Assembly: GCA_964583825.1 (NCBI GenBank)
Contig: CAZOXM010000005.1
Coordinates: forward strand, 21,968 to 85,967
Source: GCA-1730015 sp964583825
Lineage (GTDB): Bacteria > Pseudomonadota > Gammaproteobacteria > Granulosicoccales > Granulosicoccaceae
DNA: 64,000 nucleotides
Reading direction: 5' to 3'
Below, in pieces: positions 43,819-52,235 of this stretch. The position numbers and the translations under genes were made by a program. Each line of letters starts with the position of its first letter. Within the stretch, counting starts at the first letter, position 1. The notes beneath the pieces are model-generated. The model was not told the DNA's origin. It was given only the letters and a program-made list of their open reading frames with translations, and did no database searches.

Positions 43819-44915
43819 TGGACAACCCCATCCTCAATCCGCCCGCCAGGCAACACAGCGACCCCACCTATTCCGAGCGTGAAGTCGGTCTGGCCAACCG
43901 CAACAGCGGCACCCTGCTGGAGACACTGCATGAAGACGTGACGCCGGTCGGTGCGCACTACCTGCTCAATCACTTTGATATTCCGCGCGTCGAAACCGCG
44001 GACAACTGGCAACTCTCTTTGCACGGTTGTTTCGAAAAACCACAGACAGTGCTGTGGTCCCAACTGCATGCACTGCCACGCATCACGCAACGTGTCACCC
44101 TGGAATGTGCGGGCAATGGCAGACGCCTGATCGAACCGCGCTGGCCCAGTCAGCCGTGGGGTGTTGAAGCGGTTGGCACAGCCGACTGGACCGGTGTGCC
44201 ACTGAGCTCAGTCCTTGCCCTGGCATCCCCCGATGACAACTGCAGGGAAATCGTATTTCACGGCAGTGACGTCGGTGTGGACGGCGGCAAAATCCACAAC
44301 TTCGCACGCAGCCTGAGCGTCGACAAAGCAATGCACAAAGAAGTGATGCTCGCATTTGAAATGAACGGCCAGCCGCTTGCGCCCCAGCATGGCTTTCCAC
44401 TGCGACTGATCGTGCCCGGCTGGTACGGTATGGCGAGCGTTAAGTGGCTGTCTGCGATTGAAGGCATTGATCACGGCTTTCAGGGCCACCAGCAGGTCGG
44501 CACCTATGTCTATCGCGAACAGGCCGGCGACGAGGGCACACCGGTCACCGAAATCAGAGTTCGATCATTGCTGGTGCCTCCGGGCATACCGGACTGGAGC
44601 ACACGCCGCCGACTGGTCAAACCCGGTCGAATAAAAATCACCGGGCGCGCCTGGTGTGGCGGCGGCGTACCCGTTGCCAGGGTGGCACTGGGCGCAAACG
44701 ATCACTGGGTTGAAGCCACACTGCATCCATCGACATCCCCGTACGCGTGGCGACGCTGGGAGGCCGAATGGGAAGCCACCGAAGGACATCACCTGCTGCG
44801 TTGTCGCGCTACCGATGCCAACGGCAATGAGCAGCCACTGAACGCAAAGTGGGACATGGCCGGGTTCGGCAACAACTCGGTACAACAGGTGGAAATCTGG
44901 TGCGAAGACTACTGA
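43818..44915 (+). CDS. Sulfite-oxidase-family molybdopterin enzyme, cytosolic
   Basis: The 365-residue protein has the sulfite oxidase fold. The Mo-ligand cysteine is Cys97 in VTLECAGNGRR. HGFPLRLIVPGWYGMASVKWLSAIEG is the conserved cofactor/substrate segment. The C-terminal ~115 residues (ITGRAWCGGGVPVARVALG... HHLLRCRATDANGNEQP) match the Mo-co dimerisation domain. No signal peptide or Tat motif precedes it, so it is expected in the cytoplasm, unlike periplasmic SorA or YedY. Substrate is unknown, and no cytochrome partner is adjacent. The GTG start shares a base with the yaaA stop (TAGTG). The ThDP enzyme gene begins 75 nt further on. Confidence 0.85.
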   Translation: MDNPILNPPARQHSDPTYSEREVGLANRNSGTLLETLHEDVTPVGAHYLLNHFDIPRVETADNWQLSLHGCFEKPQTVLWSQLHALPRITQRVTLECAGNGRRLIEPRWPSQPWGVEAVGTADWTGVPLSSVLALASPDDNCREIVFHGSDVGVDGGKIHNFARSLSVDKAMHKEVMLAFEMNGQPLAPQHGFPLRLIVPGWYGMASVKWLSAIEGIDHGFQGHQQVGTYVYREQAGDEGTPVTEIRVRSLLVPPGIPDWSTRRRLVKPGRIKITGRAWCGGGVPVARVALGANDHWVEATLHPSTSPYAWRRWEAEWEATEGHHLLRCRATDANGNEQPLNAKWDMAGFGNNSVQQVEIWCEDY

Positions 44916-44990
44916 TGAACATCTGCAGCGCACACCGGAAACCGCAACTAACAATCATCCTCACTGCCCACTGCCCACTGCCCCTAAACT

Positions 44991-46556
44991 ATGTCCGCCT
45001 CCGATAATTCAATGAACGGTGCGGAAGCACTTGTACACACCCTGATCGACAGCGGTATCGACACCTGCTTCGCCAACCCGGGCACTTCCGAAATGCACTT
45101 TGTTGCAGCGCTCGACCGCATCGGCGGCATGCGCTGTGTACTGGGCTTGTTCGAAGGCGTGGTCACCGGTGCAGCGGACGGTTACTACCGCATGGCCGAC
45201 AAACCGGCAGCCACCCTGCTGCACCTCGGCCCGGGCCTTGGCAATGGCCTGGCCAACCTGCATAACGCCAACAAAGCACACAGCGGAATCGTTAACATCA
45301 TCGGTGAACATGCGACACACCACATCGAACACGATGCGCCACTGACAGCGGATATCGAAGGCATTGCCCGACCGGTATCGGACTGGGTATGCACCAGCAC
45401 TTCATCAACACAAACTGCAGCCCATGGCGCACAGGCCGTCAGCCAGGCGAAAAGCTACCCGGGACGCATCGCCAGTCTGATCCTGCCTGCCAATACGGCC
45501 TGGGAACGATCAAACGGACCGGTCGCGCCGATACCTCCTGCGCCAACCAAGACGGTATCTGAACAGACCATTGAGCATATCGCCGGCGTGCTGCAGTCCG
45601 GTGAACCCGCGGTAATAGTCATGACCGGCCACTGCCTGCGAGAAAGACCACTGGCAGTGGCAAGCAAGATCTCGGAAAAAACAGGTGCGCATTTAATCGG
45701 CCAGATGTCCAACGCCAGACTTGAACGAGGCGCCGGCCGAACCCCGCTTGAATGCGTGCCGTATCCGGTCGATGAAGCACTTATAAAATTAGCCGGGTTT
45801 AAACATATTGTTTGCGTGGGGGCGAAGGCACCGGTGGCATTTTTTGCCTACCCGGATAAACCGGGATGCCTGTGGCCACCGGACAGTGAAGTGCACGTAC
45901 TCGCCACGATAGAAGAAGACAGTGTCGACGCCCTTGATGCGCTGGCCGCAAGGGTCAGTGCAGATTCAATCAAACCGGTGGTACAGCAACGCATACAAAC
46001 AGCGCTGCCGGATCAGGGCCCGCTCGACAGCGTAAACATCGCGATGATCGTCGCCAGTCTGCTACCGGAAAACGCCATCGTCGTCGACGAGGGTATTACA
46101 GCCTCACGTAACATGCCGCAGCCCACCGCCGGTGCCGCACCACACGACTGGTTACAGATTTGTGGTGGAAGCATCGGTGCAGGATTCCCGCTGGCAACCG
46201 GTGCCGCTGTAGCTTGTCCCGATCGGCAGGTGGTGGCGATACAAGCCGACGGCAGCGGCATGTACACCTTGCAGGCGCTGTGGACTCAGGCCAGAGAAGG
46301 CCTGAATATCATCACTATCCTGTTGTCGAACCGCGCCTACGCCATCCTGAAACACGAACTCACGAACGTCGGTGCCAGCGCGGGTCGCACGGCAACCGAT
46401 ATGATGGACCTGAACCGACCCGATCTCGATTGGGTATCGCTGGCAAAGGGCATGGGCGTGACTGCGGTGCGTGCAAGCGATACGCAAATGTTCATTCACG
46501 CTTACAAAGCGGCACTGGCCGCCGAGGGGCCAACCCTGATAGAAGCGGTGCTGTGA
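44991..46556 (+). CDS. ThDP-dependent decarboxylase (acetolactate-synthase-like), candidate 2-ketoarginine decarboxylase
   Basis: The 521-residue enzyme has the three-domain ThDP fold. The catalytic Glu55 is in GLFEGVVTGAADGYYRM. The central domain includes PAVIVMTGHCLRERPL. The ThDP/Mg motif is ADGSGMYTLQALWTQAREG ending in LLSN. Family members include acetolactate synthase large subunits, benzoylformate decarboxylase and Pseudomonas AruI (2-ketoarginine decarboxylase). No small regulatory subunit or ilvC is near, which argues against acetolactate synthase. The next two genes are an AruH-like aminotransferase and a guanidinobutyrase, so decarboxylation of 2-ketoarginine to 4-guanidinobutyraldehyde is the best guess. 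The clear call is only the family. The ATG at 44991 has no strong ribosome binding site. Confidence 0.8.
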   Translation: MSASDNSMNGAEALVHTLIDSGIDTCFANPGTSEMHFVAALDRIGGMRCVLGLFEGVVTGAADGYYRMADKPAATLLHLGPGLGNGLANLHNANKAHSGIVNIIGEHATHHIEHDAPLTADIEGIARPVSDWVCTSTSSTQTAAHGAQAVSQAKSYPGRIASLILPANTAWERSNGPVAPIPPAPTKTVSEQTIEHIAGVLQSGEPAVIVMTGHCLRERPLAVASKISEKTGAHLIGQMSNARLERGAGRTPLECVPYPVDEALIKLAGFKHIVCVGAKAPVAFFAYPDKPGCLWPPDSEVHVLATIEEDSVDALDALAARVSADSIKPVVQQRIQTALPDQGPLDSVNIAMIVASLLPENAIVVDEGITASRNMPQPTAGAAPHDWLQICGGSIGAGFPLATGAAVACPDRQVVAIQADGSGMYTLQALWTQAREGLNIITILLSNRAYAILKHELTNVGASAGRTATDMMDLNRPDLDWVSLAKGMGVTAVRASDTQMFIHAYKAALAAEGPTLIEAVL

Positions 46557-46655
46557 ACGTCCAGCTAACGAGTTAACCTTTTATCTTCACAGCAACTGCC
46601 GTCGGGGACACCGTCGGCCCATCGCACAGGCAATCACCAACTTGCAGAGATTCAC

Positions 46656-47828
46656 ATGAAGTTGTCCAAACTCATCCACCGAATCAGCGGTGAAGGCGCC
46701 GCGGCATGGGATATCCACACCCGCGCGCAGCGGGCAGCCGCCAACGGTGAAGATGTGATTGTGCTGAGTATCGGTGACCCGGATTTTCCGACACCCGCGC
46801 CGATTATTGAACGAGCGGTCGAAGCGCTGCGCAGTGGCGATACGCACTATGCCGCAGTGCCTGGCCGCGATAAGCTCAGACAGGCGATTGCCCGCGACTT
46901 TCAGCAGCGCACCGGTGTACCGACTGACGCCGACAATGTTTTTGTCTTTGCCGGTACTCAGAACGCACTGTTCGCTGCGAGTCTGATACTGCTCGACGAA
47001 ACGCACGAAGTTATTGTGCTGGAGCCGATGTACGTCACCTATGAAGCCTGCCTGCGACTCGGTGGTGCCACGATGGTGCCGGTGGCACAGCCGGCCGCCA
47101 ATGGATTCCGCCCGGACATTGAACTGATCAAAGCTGCTATTACCGATAAGACTCAGGCAATCGTCATTACTACACCCAACAACCCGACCGGCGTCGTGTT
47201 AAACCGGGATGAGCTTGGCGCGATAGCCGCCCTTGCGATTGAGCACGATCTCTGGGTTATCTCCGATGAGGTCTACACCGATCTGATCTTCGAAGGCGAA
47301 CACATCTCGATGGCTGCGTTGCCGGGCATGGCAGAGCGCACTATCACGGTCAACAGTCTGTCCAAGTCGCATGCGATGACCGGCTGGCGTACCGGCTGGA
47401 CTATCGGACCGAAAGCGTTGTTCCCGCACTATGACAATCTGGGGCTGTGCATGCTCTACGGACTGCCGGGGTTTGTACAGGAGGCGGCGATTACCGCGCT
47501 GACCGAAGAGCGCGATGCCAGCCTGCAGATGCGGGATATCTACAAGCGCCGCCGCGATCTGGTGTGCGCCGAACTGGCAAAGGCTGAGCACTTACCTGTG
47601 CTGAAGTCGCAGGCGGCGATGTATGTCATGGTGGATGTGCGCCACTACTATGAAAACGCAAAAACATTCAGTCGCGATCTCTACGAGGAAAAAGGCGTGT
47701 CGGTCCTCGATGCCGGGGCATTTGGCAACAGTGCCAGAGGCTGGGTTCGGTTATGCTTTACGCTCGATGAAGATTCACTGGTCGAGGGCTGTAGGCGCAT
47801 CGTCGATTTTTTGAATCACAAAAAGTAA
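46656..47828 (+). CDS. Class I/II aminotransferase, AruH-like arginine:pyruvate transaminase
   Basis: The 390-residue PLP enzyme has SIGDPDFPTPAPI, the TTPNNPTGVVLNRDE strand, ISDEVYTDLIFEGEHISMAALPGMAERTI and the PLP lysine Lys237 in VNSLSKSHAMTGWRTGW. The run from ISDEVY through AERT closely recalls Pseudomonas AruH, which transfers the alpha-amino group of L-arginine to pyruvate. The broad fold is shared with aspartate and methionine aminotransferases, so other substrates are possible. AGAG lies before the ATG. It starts 99 nt after the ThDP enzyme and 30 nt before guanidinobutyrase, a neighbourhood expected for the arginine transaminase pathway. Confidence 0.85.
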   Translation: MKLSKLIHRISGEGAAAWDIHTRAQRAAANGEDVIVLSIGDPDFPTPAPIIERAVEALRSGDTHYAAVPGRDKLRQAIARDFQQRTGVPTDADNVFVFAGTQNALFAASLILLDETHEVIVLEPMYVTYEACLRLGGATMVPVAQPAANGFRPDIELIKAAITDKTQAIVITTPNNPTGVVLNRDELGAIAALAIEHDLWVISDEVYTDLIFEGEHISMAALPGMAERTITVNSLSKSHAMTGWRTGWTIGPKALFPHYDNLGLCMLYGLPGFVQEAAITALTEERDASLQMRDIYKRRRDLVCAELAKAEHLPVLKSQAAMYVMVDVRHYYENAKTFSRDLYEEKGVSVLDAGAFGNSARGWVRLCFTLDEDSLVEGCRRIVDFLNHKK

Positions 47829-47858
47829 CTTTACTGCAGTCCATCAGCCGGAGGATCA

Positions 47859-48806
47859 ATGAGCCGAGTTTTAAACCAACCGCTTGGCGGCAACGAGATG
47901 GCACGCTTTAGCGGCCCGGCCACCATGCTGCGCCTGCCCACACAACAGACCGCCGAAGGCCTGGATGCGTGTTTTGTCGGTGTGCCCATCGACATTGGTA
48001 CTTCGAACCGCTCCGGTACCCGCCATGGTCCCCGACAGATTCGCGCTGAGTCCTGCATGTTGAGGCCCTACAACATGGCAACCGGTGCGGCACCATTCGA
48101 GAAACTGCAGGTGGCAGATATTGGCGACGTACCGATAAACACGTTTGATCTCAAAAAAACCATCGATATCATCACCAGTCACTTCGATGCAATACTGCAG
48201 CACGACTGCATTCCACTGACACTGGGAGGTGACCACACACTCACCTACCCTATTCTGCGTGCCATGCATAACAAACATGGTCCGGTGGCGCTGATACACA
48301 TCGACGCCCACGCTGATATCAACGATGAGATGTTCGGTGAGCGCATCGCACACGGCACACCTTTTCGACGCGCAGTCGACGACGGGCTGCTGATCAACGA
48401 CAAGGTGTTTCAAATCGGTTTGCGCGGCACCGGATATTCCCCGGACGACTTCAACTGGTCCCGTGATCAGGGGTTCACCGTGGTACAAGCCGAAGCCTGC
48501 TGGGGTAAATCGCTGACGCCACTGATTGGCGATATTAAAAAGACCATCGGCGATGCACCGGTATACCTCACCTACGACATCGACAGTCTGGACCCGGCAT
48601 TCGCACCGGGCACCGGTACGGTGGAAATAGGCGGCCTGACGATCTGGCAGGCATTGGAACTGATCAGAGGTTGTGCCGGTCTGAACATCGCCGGCGCTGA
48701 CCTCGTGGAGGTTTCTCCTCCCTACGACACGACGGGTAACACCGCACTGGTCGGTGCTAATTTGCTGTACGAAATGTTATGTGTACTACCTGGTGTGTGC
48801 GAGTAA
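47859..48806 (+). CDS. gbuA: Guanidinobutyrase (agmatinase/ureohydrolase family)
   Basis: The 315-residue ureohydrolase hydrolyses 4-guanidinobutyrate to GABA and urea. Mn ligands His126, Asp149, His151, Asp153, Asp240 and Asp242 are all present (motifs LGGDHT, IDAHADIND, YDIDSLDP). The N-terminus (NQPLGGNEMARFSG), IRAESCMLRPYNMATGAAPF, FGERIAHGTPFRRAV and the C-terminus LVEVSPPYDTTGNTALVGAN closely follow Pseudomonas GbuA rather than agmatinase SpeB. The related guanidinopropionase GpuA is a weaker alternative. GGAGG lies before the ATG. The next gene starts 10 nt after it. The guanidinobutyraldehyde dehydrogenase and GABA transaminase needed around it are not in the window. Confidence 0.92.
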   Translation: MSRVLNQPLGGNEMARFSGPATMLRLPTQQTAEGLDACFVGVPIDIGTSNRSGTRHGPRQIRAESCMLRPYNMATGAAPFEKLQVADIGDVPINTFDLKKTIDIITSHFDAILQHDCIPLTLGGDHTLTYPILRAMHNKHGPVALIHIDAHADINDEMFGERIAHGTPFRRAVDDGLLINDKVFQIGLRGTGYSPDDFNWSRDQGFTVVQAEACWGKSLTPLIGDIKKTIGDAPVYLTYDIDSLDPAFAPGTGTVEIGGLTIWQALELIRGCAGLNIAGADLVEVSPPYDTTGNTALVGANLLYEMLCVLPGVCE

Positions 48807-48816
48807 ACCTGTGCCA

Positions 48817-49764
48817 ATGAACAACGATTTTAAAAGCTGCTGCACACCCCAACGCACTACCGACACATCATCAGGCAGTCAAACCGGCTTTGAAACACCC
48901 GTCAGCGCAGGCTCGTCAGTATCACTGGAGGTCTGCGATATCCCCGGGGGCAGCGCACTTGTGGGAACTGACGCCCCGATAATCGCAATTGATGAAGAGA
49001 GCCCCTGCCGCCGGGTAACAGTTAAACCGTTCCGTATGTTGTCCACAGCGGTTACCAACAGCATGTTCAAACAGTTTGTGCAGGCGACCGGTTACCGAAC
49101 CGAGGCAGAAAAGCTCGGCTGGTCATTCGTGTTCTTCCAGCAGCTGCCGAATGACTTTAAAGCCACACAGGCGGTCGCCAATACACAGTGGTGGCGCAAG
49201 GTAGATGGCGCTTACTGGCAGCAACCCTGCGGACCGGATGCGTCAACGGAGATTCATGACGACCATCCGGTGATACATGTGTCGTGGAATGACGCCACTG
49301 CTTATGCAAAATGGGTGGAGGGCCGACTGCCCAGCGAGACGGAATGGGAGCACGCAGCACGCGGAGGATTAAAGGATGTGCCATTCCCCTGGGGCAGAAA
49401 AGCACCTGATGACAGCGGCTATTATCCCTGCAACATCTGGCAGGGAGCATTTCCTGAACATAACACTGCCGCTGATGGCTTCCACTTCACAGCACCGGCC
49501 AGGTCATACGAGCCCAACGGATACGGTTTGTACAACATGTGCGGTAACGTGTGGGAATGGACCTCAGGTCGCATAAAGATCAATGGCCGCAGTCCGGCTT
49601 CAAGGCAGCACGCAAAGCACTACAAAGGCTGCAAACTGCTCAAAGGCGGATCATTCTTGTGCCATAAGAGCTACTGCTACCGATATCGAATTTCAGCCAG
49701 AACCGGCAACACACCGGATTCAACGACCACGCATCAGGGGTTCCGCGTAGTTTTCGACGTTTAA
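48817..49764 (+). CDS. Formylglycine-generating enzyme (SUMF1/FGE type)
   Basis: The 315-residue protein has the FGE-sulfatase fold: PGGSALVGTD at the start, VTNSMFKQFVQATGYRTEAEK, HPVIHVSWNDATAYAKWV, RLPSETEWEHAARGG, GLYNMCGNVWEWTSG and a C-terminal GGSFLCHKSYCYRYRISAR. Cys282 and Cys287 in the CHKSYC motif are the two catalytic/copper-binding cysteines of true FGEs, so this is an active type rather than a Cys-less EgtB/PvdO-like relative. The enzyme oxidises a CxPxR cysteine in sulfatases to formylglycine. No sulfatase is in the window. It sits 10 nt after gbuA and probably shares its transcript. An odd N-terminal stretch (FKSCCTPQR) itself contains a C-T-P-x-R motif. Confidence 0.87.
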   Translation: MNNDFKSCCTPQRTTDTSSGSQTGFETPVSAGSSVSLEVCDIPGGSALVGTDAPIIAIDEESPCRRVTVKPFRMLSTAVTNSMFKQFVQATGYRTEAEKLGWSFVFFQQLPNDFKATQAVANTQWWRKVDGAYWQQPCGPDASTEIHDDHPVIHVSWNDATAYAKWVEGRLPSETEWEHAARGGLKDVPFPWGRKAPDDSGYYPCNIWQGAFPEHNTAADGFHFTAPARSYEPNGYGLYNMCGNVWEWTSGRIKINGRSPASRQHAKHYKGCKLLKGGSFLCHKSYCYRYRISARTGNTPDSTTTHQGFRVVFDV

Positions 49765-50052
49765 AGTACACATTGCTCAAAACGCTGGTCAGTATGACAT
49801 CTTTCCCCGCATCGACCCTTCCGGGCTGACAAAAGCCGCGACTGAGGCGCGCTCCCGCACTTGTCATTTGCATTTTCATGACAGCCTTCTAGGCTCATGG
49901 GTTGAGTGCTGCCCCCACGATTGACAGATCCGGTAAAAAAGGAAGCCACCCGACACCGTGCCTCCTGCATTCACCGCTATATATGTTGCACTGGTGACAT
50001 TGACACAGACCGAGTTCGAGCAGCATCACAACAACTACAAAAGGCAGTTCTT

Positions 50053-51264
50053 ATGAAAAGATTTGATTTCCGACCAGCCCCCCTGGCTTGCCTGATTGCT
50101 CTGAGCTTGCTACTGGCAGCCTGCGGATCCGACGACAGCGCTGTCGTTGTAAATGGCGTTGACGATAACGTCGATATGAATGGTGAGGGCAGCACCGACA
50201 GTACTGGTGAAGGTGAAGGTGATGGTACCGGTGAAGGTGAAGATACCGATGGTGAAGGCACCGCCGATACAGAGACGGTCTCACTTGTGCTCGACAGTCA
50301 ATCCACAGTGCCACCGGCCAACGTTGCCGCCGCGACCGGATCAGGTTCGTTCACCGTCGATACTGTGACCGGAGCAATATCAGGTTCAGTCACAGTGTCC
50401 GGCACCAGCGGCCAACCGACTGCAGCCCATATTCATTCCGGCGGCACAGGAGAGTCCGGCCCTGTTGTGATTGGTCTCGAAGGTAACGCCGACGGCACGG
50501 TATGGAGTACGCCTGCAGGCGCGACGCTCGATACCAGTGCATTGGCGCTGTACGAGGCGGGCGAACTTTACGTTAATGTGCATACCAGCGCTAACGAAGC
50601 CGGTGAATTGCGCAGCCAGTTGACCGAAGCCGGCACCCCATCGTCTGCAGACAGCGTCACTATCACACTAACCAATACCTCTGATTTCCAACCGATGACG
50701 CCACCGGTAGTGTTGCTGCACAACGCCCCCAATGCCGACAACGGCATTCGTATTTTTGAGGTGGGTCAGCCGGCCATCGATCAGTTGGTGCGAATTGCCG
50801 AAGACGGGGATTTCGGCCCAATGGTCGAACTAGCTGAATTGCAAACGACGGCCGGTGCCGTGAGTGCATCGGGCGTTGCCTTTGCCGACCCGGATAACCC
50901 GGGCCCGCTGACACCGGGTGCAACTGCCACCATTGAACTCGACCTTAGCGCGGAAAATCAGGTAATGACTCTCATCAGCATGGTCGTCTGCACCAATGAC
51001 GGTTTTAGTGGTATCGACTCCCGCGCACTGCCGGAAACCACAGAGACGTTCACAGCCCCTATTTATGATGCGGGCTCAGAGACCAATGTGTTAACGCTGG
51101 ACTACTGGGTTCCGCCATGCAGTGAGGACGGTCAGAGCCCGAATAGTGGCGATGATGAAAACGGTTCAATCACACCGCATCCGGGTCAGTCAGCGTCGGA
51201 AAACTCCGATTTCGACTTCGAGGCCGGCACCGAGTACCTCGAGGTGACTGTCACCCGCAACTGA
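50053..51264 (+). CDS. Lipoprotein with acidic Gly-rich linker, CHRD and spondin-N domains
   Basis: The 403-residue lipoprotein has LAAC with Cys24 as the lipidated residue. It is followed by a strongly acidic linker of Gly, Glu, Asp and Thr at about residues 40-70. A CHRD domain (about 75-190) is seen in TGSGSFTVDTVTGAISGSVTV, AAHIHSGG and GELYVNVHTSANEAGELRSQL. A spondin-N-like domain (about 200-385) includes ITLTNTSDFQPMTPPVVLLHN and the FTAPIYDAGSET region. Both domains occur in bacterial surface or matrix proteins, and the combination is seen in environmental bacteria. AAGG lies 9 nt before the ATG. The long upstream 288 nt show no other gene. The stop codon is followed at once by a strong terminator. 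Confidence 0.82.
   Translation: MKRFDFRPAPLACLIALSLLLAACGSDDSAVVVNGVDDNVDMNGEGSTDSTGEGEGDGTGEGEDTDGEGTADTETVSLVLDSQSTVPPANVAAATGSGSFTVDTVTGAISGSVTVSGTSGQPTAAHIHSGGTGESGPVVIGLEGNADGTVWSTPAGATLDTSALALYEAGELYVNVHTSANEAGELRSQLTEAGTPSSADSVTITLTNTSDFQPMTPPVVLLHNAPNADNGIRIFEVGQPAIDQLVRIAEDGDFGPMVELAELQTTAGAVSASGVAFADPDNPGPLTPGATATIELDLSAENQVMTLISMVVCTNDGFSGIDSRALPETTETFTAPIYDAGSETNVLTLDYWVPPCSEDGQSPNSGDDENGSITPHPGQSASENSDFDFEAGTEYLEVTVTRN
50204..50258 (+). repeat. In-frame GGTGAA microrepeat inside lipoprotein linker
   Basis: The acidic linker is encoded by near-tandem 6-nt units GGTGAA/GGTGAT broken by ACC and GAT codons. Because the unit is a multiple of three, slippage would change linker length without frameshift. 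Confidence 0.6.
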
Positions 51265-51278
51265 GCAGCTCGATAAAA

Positions 51279-51314
51279 CCCGAAAAAGGCCGCACTTTCG
51301 CGGCCTTTTTCGGG
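51279..51314. terminator. Strong bidirectional intrinsic terminator
   Basis: CCCGAAAAAGGCCGC (51279-51293) is inverted perfectly as GCGGCCTTTTTCGGG (51300-51314) with a 6-nt loop, a 15-bp stem with A and T runs built into both arms. It lies between two convergent genes and should end transcripts from both sides. Confidence 0.92.
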
Positions 51315-51334
51315 CCCGTGGATCTTTCGGCACG

Positions 51335-51661
51335 CTATTTTTTCAGCTTCGAATCCGCCTCTCCGGCGGCTTTTTCCAACTCAGATAAGCTACCCCACCA
51401 GTCTGCATAAGGCGTGTCACCCGGTGCAGCACCGCTCAGGTCCGGCGCATCATCACTCCACCAGACAGGTCCCGATTCACCCAGCGTGACTTTCGCCGCC
51501 TGCAGTGCTTCGCGGTCACCACTCATGCGGGCCTGCATCAGCGCTTTAACCGCCCGCCTTCGCGTCTGGCCATCGAGATCCGGATTCGTACTTCGCTTCA
51601 GTACACCTCGCGCCACAAGGTATCGGCCATCGGGTGTTTGCGGCCTGCTCTTACCGGACAT
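51335..51661 (-). CDS. Small conserved protein, unknown function
   Basis: The 108-residue product opens MSGKSRPQTPDGRYLVARGVLKRSTNPDL, with RRRAVKALMQARM and GPVWWSDDAPDL near the middle and PYADWWGSL later. I recall a family of uncharacterised proteobacterial proteins with the same DGRYLVxxGxLxRxxNP and WWDDxAPDLN pattern. No function is known to me. There is no signal peptide or membrane segment, and it is rich in Arg and Lys. GGGGAG lies 5 nt before the ATG, which decides this start over an upstream one. It shares a bidirectional terminator with the CHRD lipoprotein. It has 90 nt between it and the FucU gene upstream, so it may be cotranscribed with it. Confidence 0.62.
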   Translation of the reverse strand: MSGKSRPQTPDGRYLVARGVLKRSTNPDLDGQTRRRAVKALMQARMSGDREALQAAKVTLGESGPVWWSDDAPDLSGAAPGDTPYADWWGSLSELEKAAGEADSKLKK

Positions 51662-51751
51662 AGTGCTCCCCATTCTTCTCAAGAGCGATCTGCAATTTCC
51701 TTGTGGTGTGCGAGATGACCACTGGTTTAGTCATTGCCAATGCACGGACGA

Positions 51752-52195
51752 TCAGTCAAACACCACGCCTTTGGTAATCAGGAAACAACCGTACGGTCTG
51801 TCCTCAGACGTTTGTACGACAGCAAAGCTTTTTTTCGCCGCCTCGTAAAAGGCAAAGCGCTCTATGGAACCCATTTTGGCTTCCGGCATCACGGCGACGC
51901 ATTCATCAAACACTTCGCTGTGCACCTCAAGCCGAGTTTCCGGCTCACCAACCACTTGCATGTGATGGATCTGTTCGTCAATAAAGGTATCGAGCGGGTA
52001 CAGCTTCAGGATCGCACTGATCGCCTGTGTATCATTGACGCCGTTGAGTTGCACAAGGCGCTTCGATGTCGTCTCCTGAGCCACCGAGTGCGCTGGGAAA
52101 TTGCGATCGGCGACGGTCAGTACATCACCGTGGCCCATGGAGCGCAGCACCCACAGAAGATCGGCAGTTACAATCGATGGTATACCTTTGAGCAT
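51752..52195 (-). CDS. RbsD/FucU-family sugar mutarotase
   Basis: The 147-residue protein has the FucU pattern: MLKGIPSIVTADLLWVLRSMGHGDVLTVADRNFPAHS, then LVQLNGVNDTQAISAIL and the C-terminal YGCFLITKGVVFD. FucU and RbsD interconvert alpha and beta anomers of fucose or ribose before metabolism. The GHGD histidine is in its usual place. A strong GGAGG lies 5 nt before the ATG. No sugar-catabolic or transport genes are adjacent, so its sugar is unknown. It lies between the small unknown gene and gltD on the same strand, 40 nt downstream of gltD. Confidence 0.88.
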   Translation of the reverse strand: MLKGIPSIVTADLLWVLRSMGHGDVLTVADRNFPAHSVAQETTSKRLVQLNGVNDTQAISAILKLYPLDTFIDEQIHHMQVVGEPETRLEVHSEVFDECVAVMPEAKMGSIERFAFYEAAKKSFAVVQTSEDRPYGCFLITKGVVFD

Positions 52196-52235
52196 GTATC
52201 CTCCGTATCAGTCCTGGACCGGGATTAACTTTGAA

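Noticed and set aside
44991..46556. Acetolactate synthase large subunit for branched-chain amino acids
   Set aside because: No ilvH or ilvC nearby, and the neighbours are arginine-type catabolic genes. Kept only as the general ThDP family name.
48754..48816. Longer N-terminus for the FGE gene starting within gbuA
   Set aside because: The added residues would be translated from the conserved gbuA 3' end in a different frame. The ATG at 48817 begins the plausible protein.
50184..50262. CRISPR-like or satellite array
   Set aside because: The 6-nt GGTGAA units are part of the coding linker. Repeat units are too short and have no spacers.
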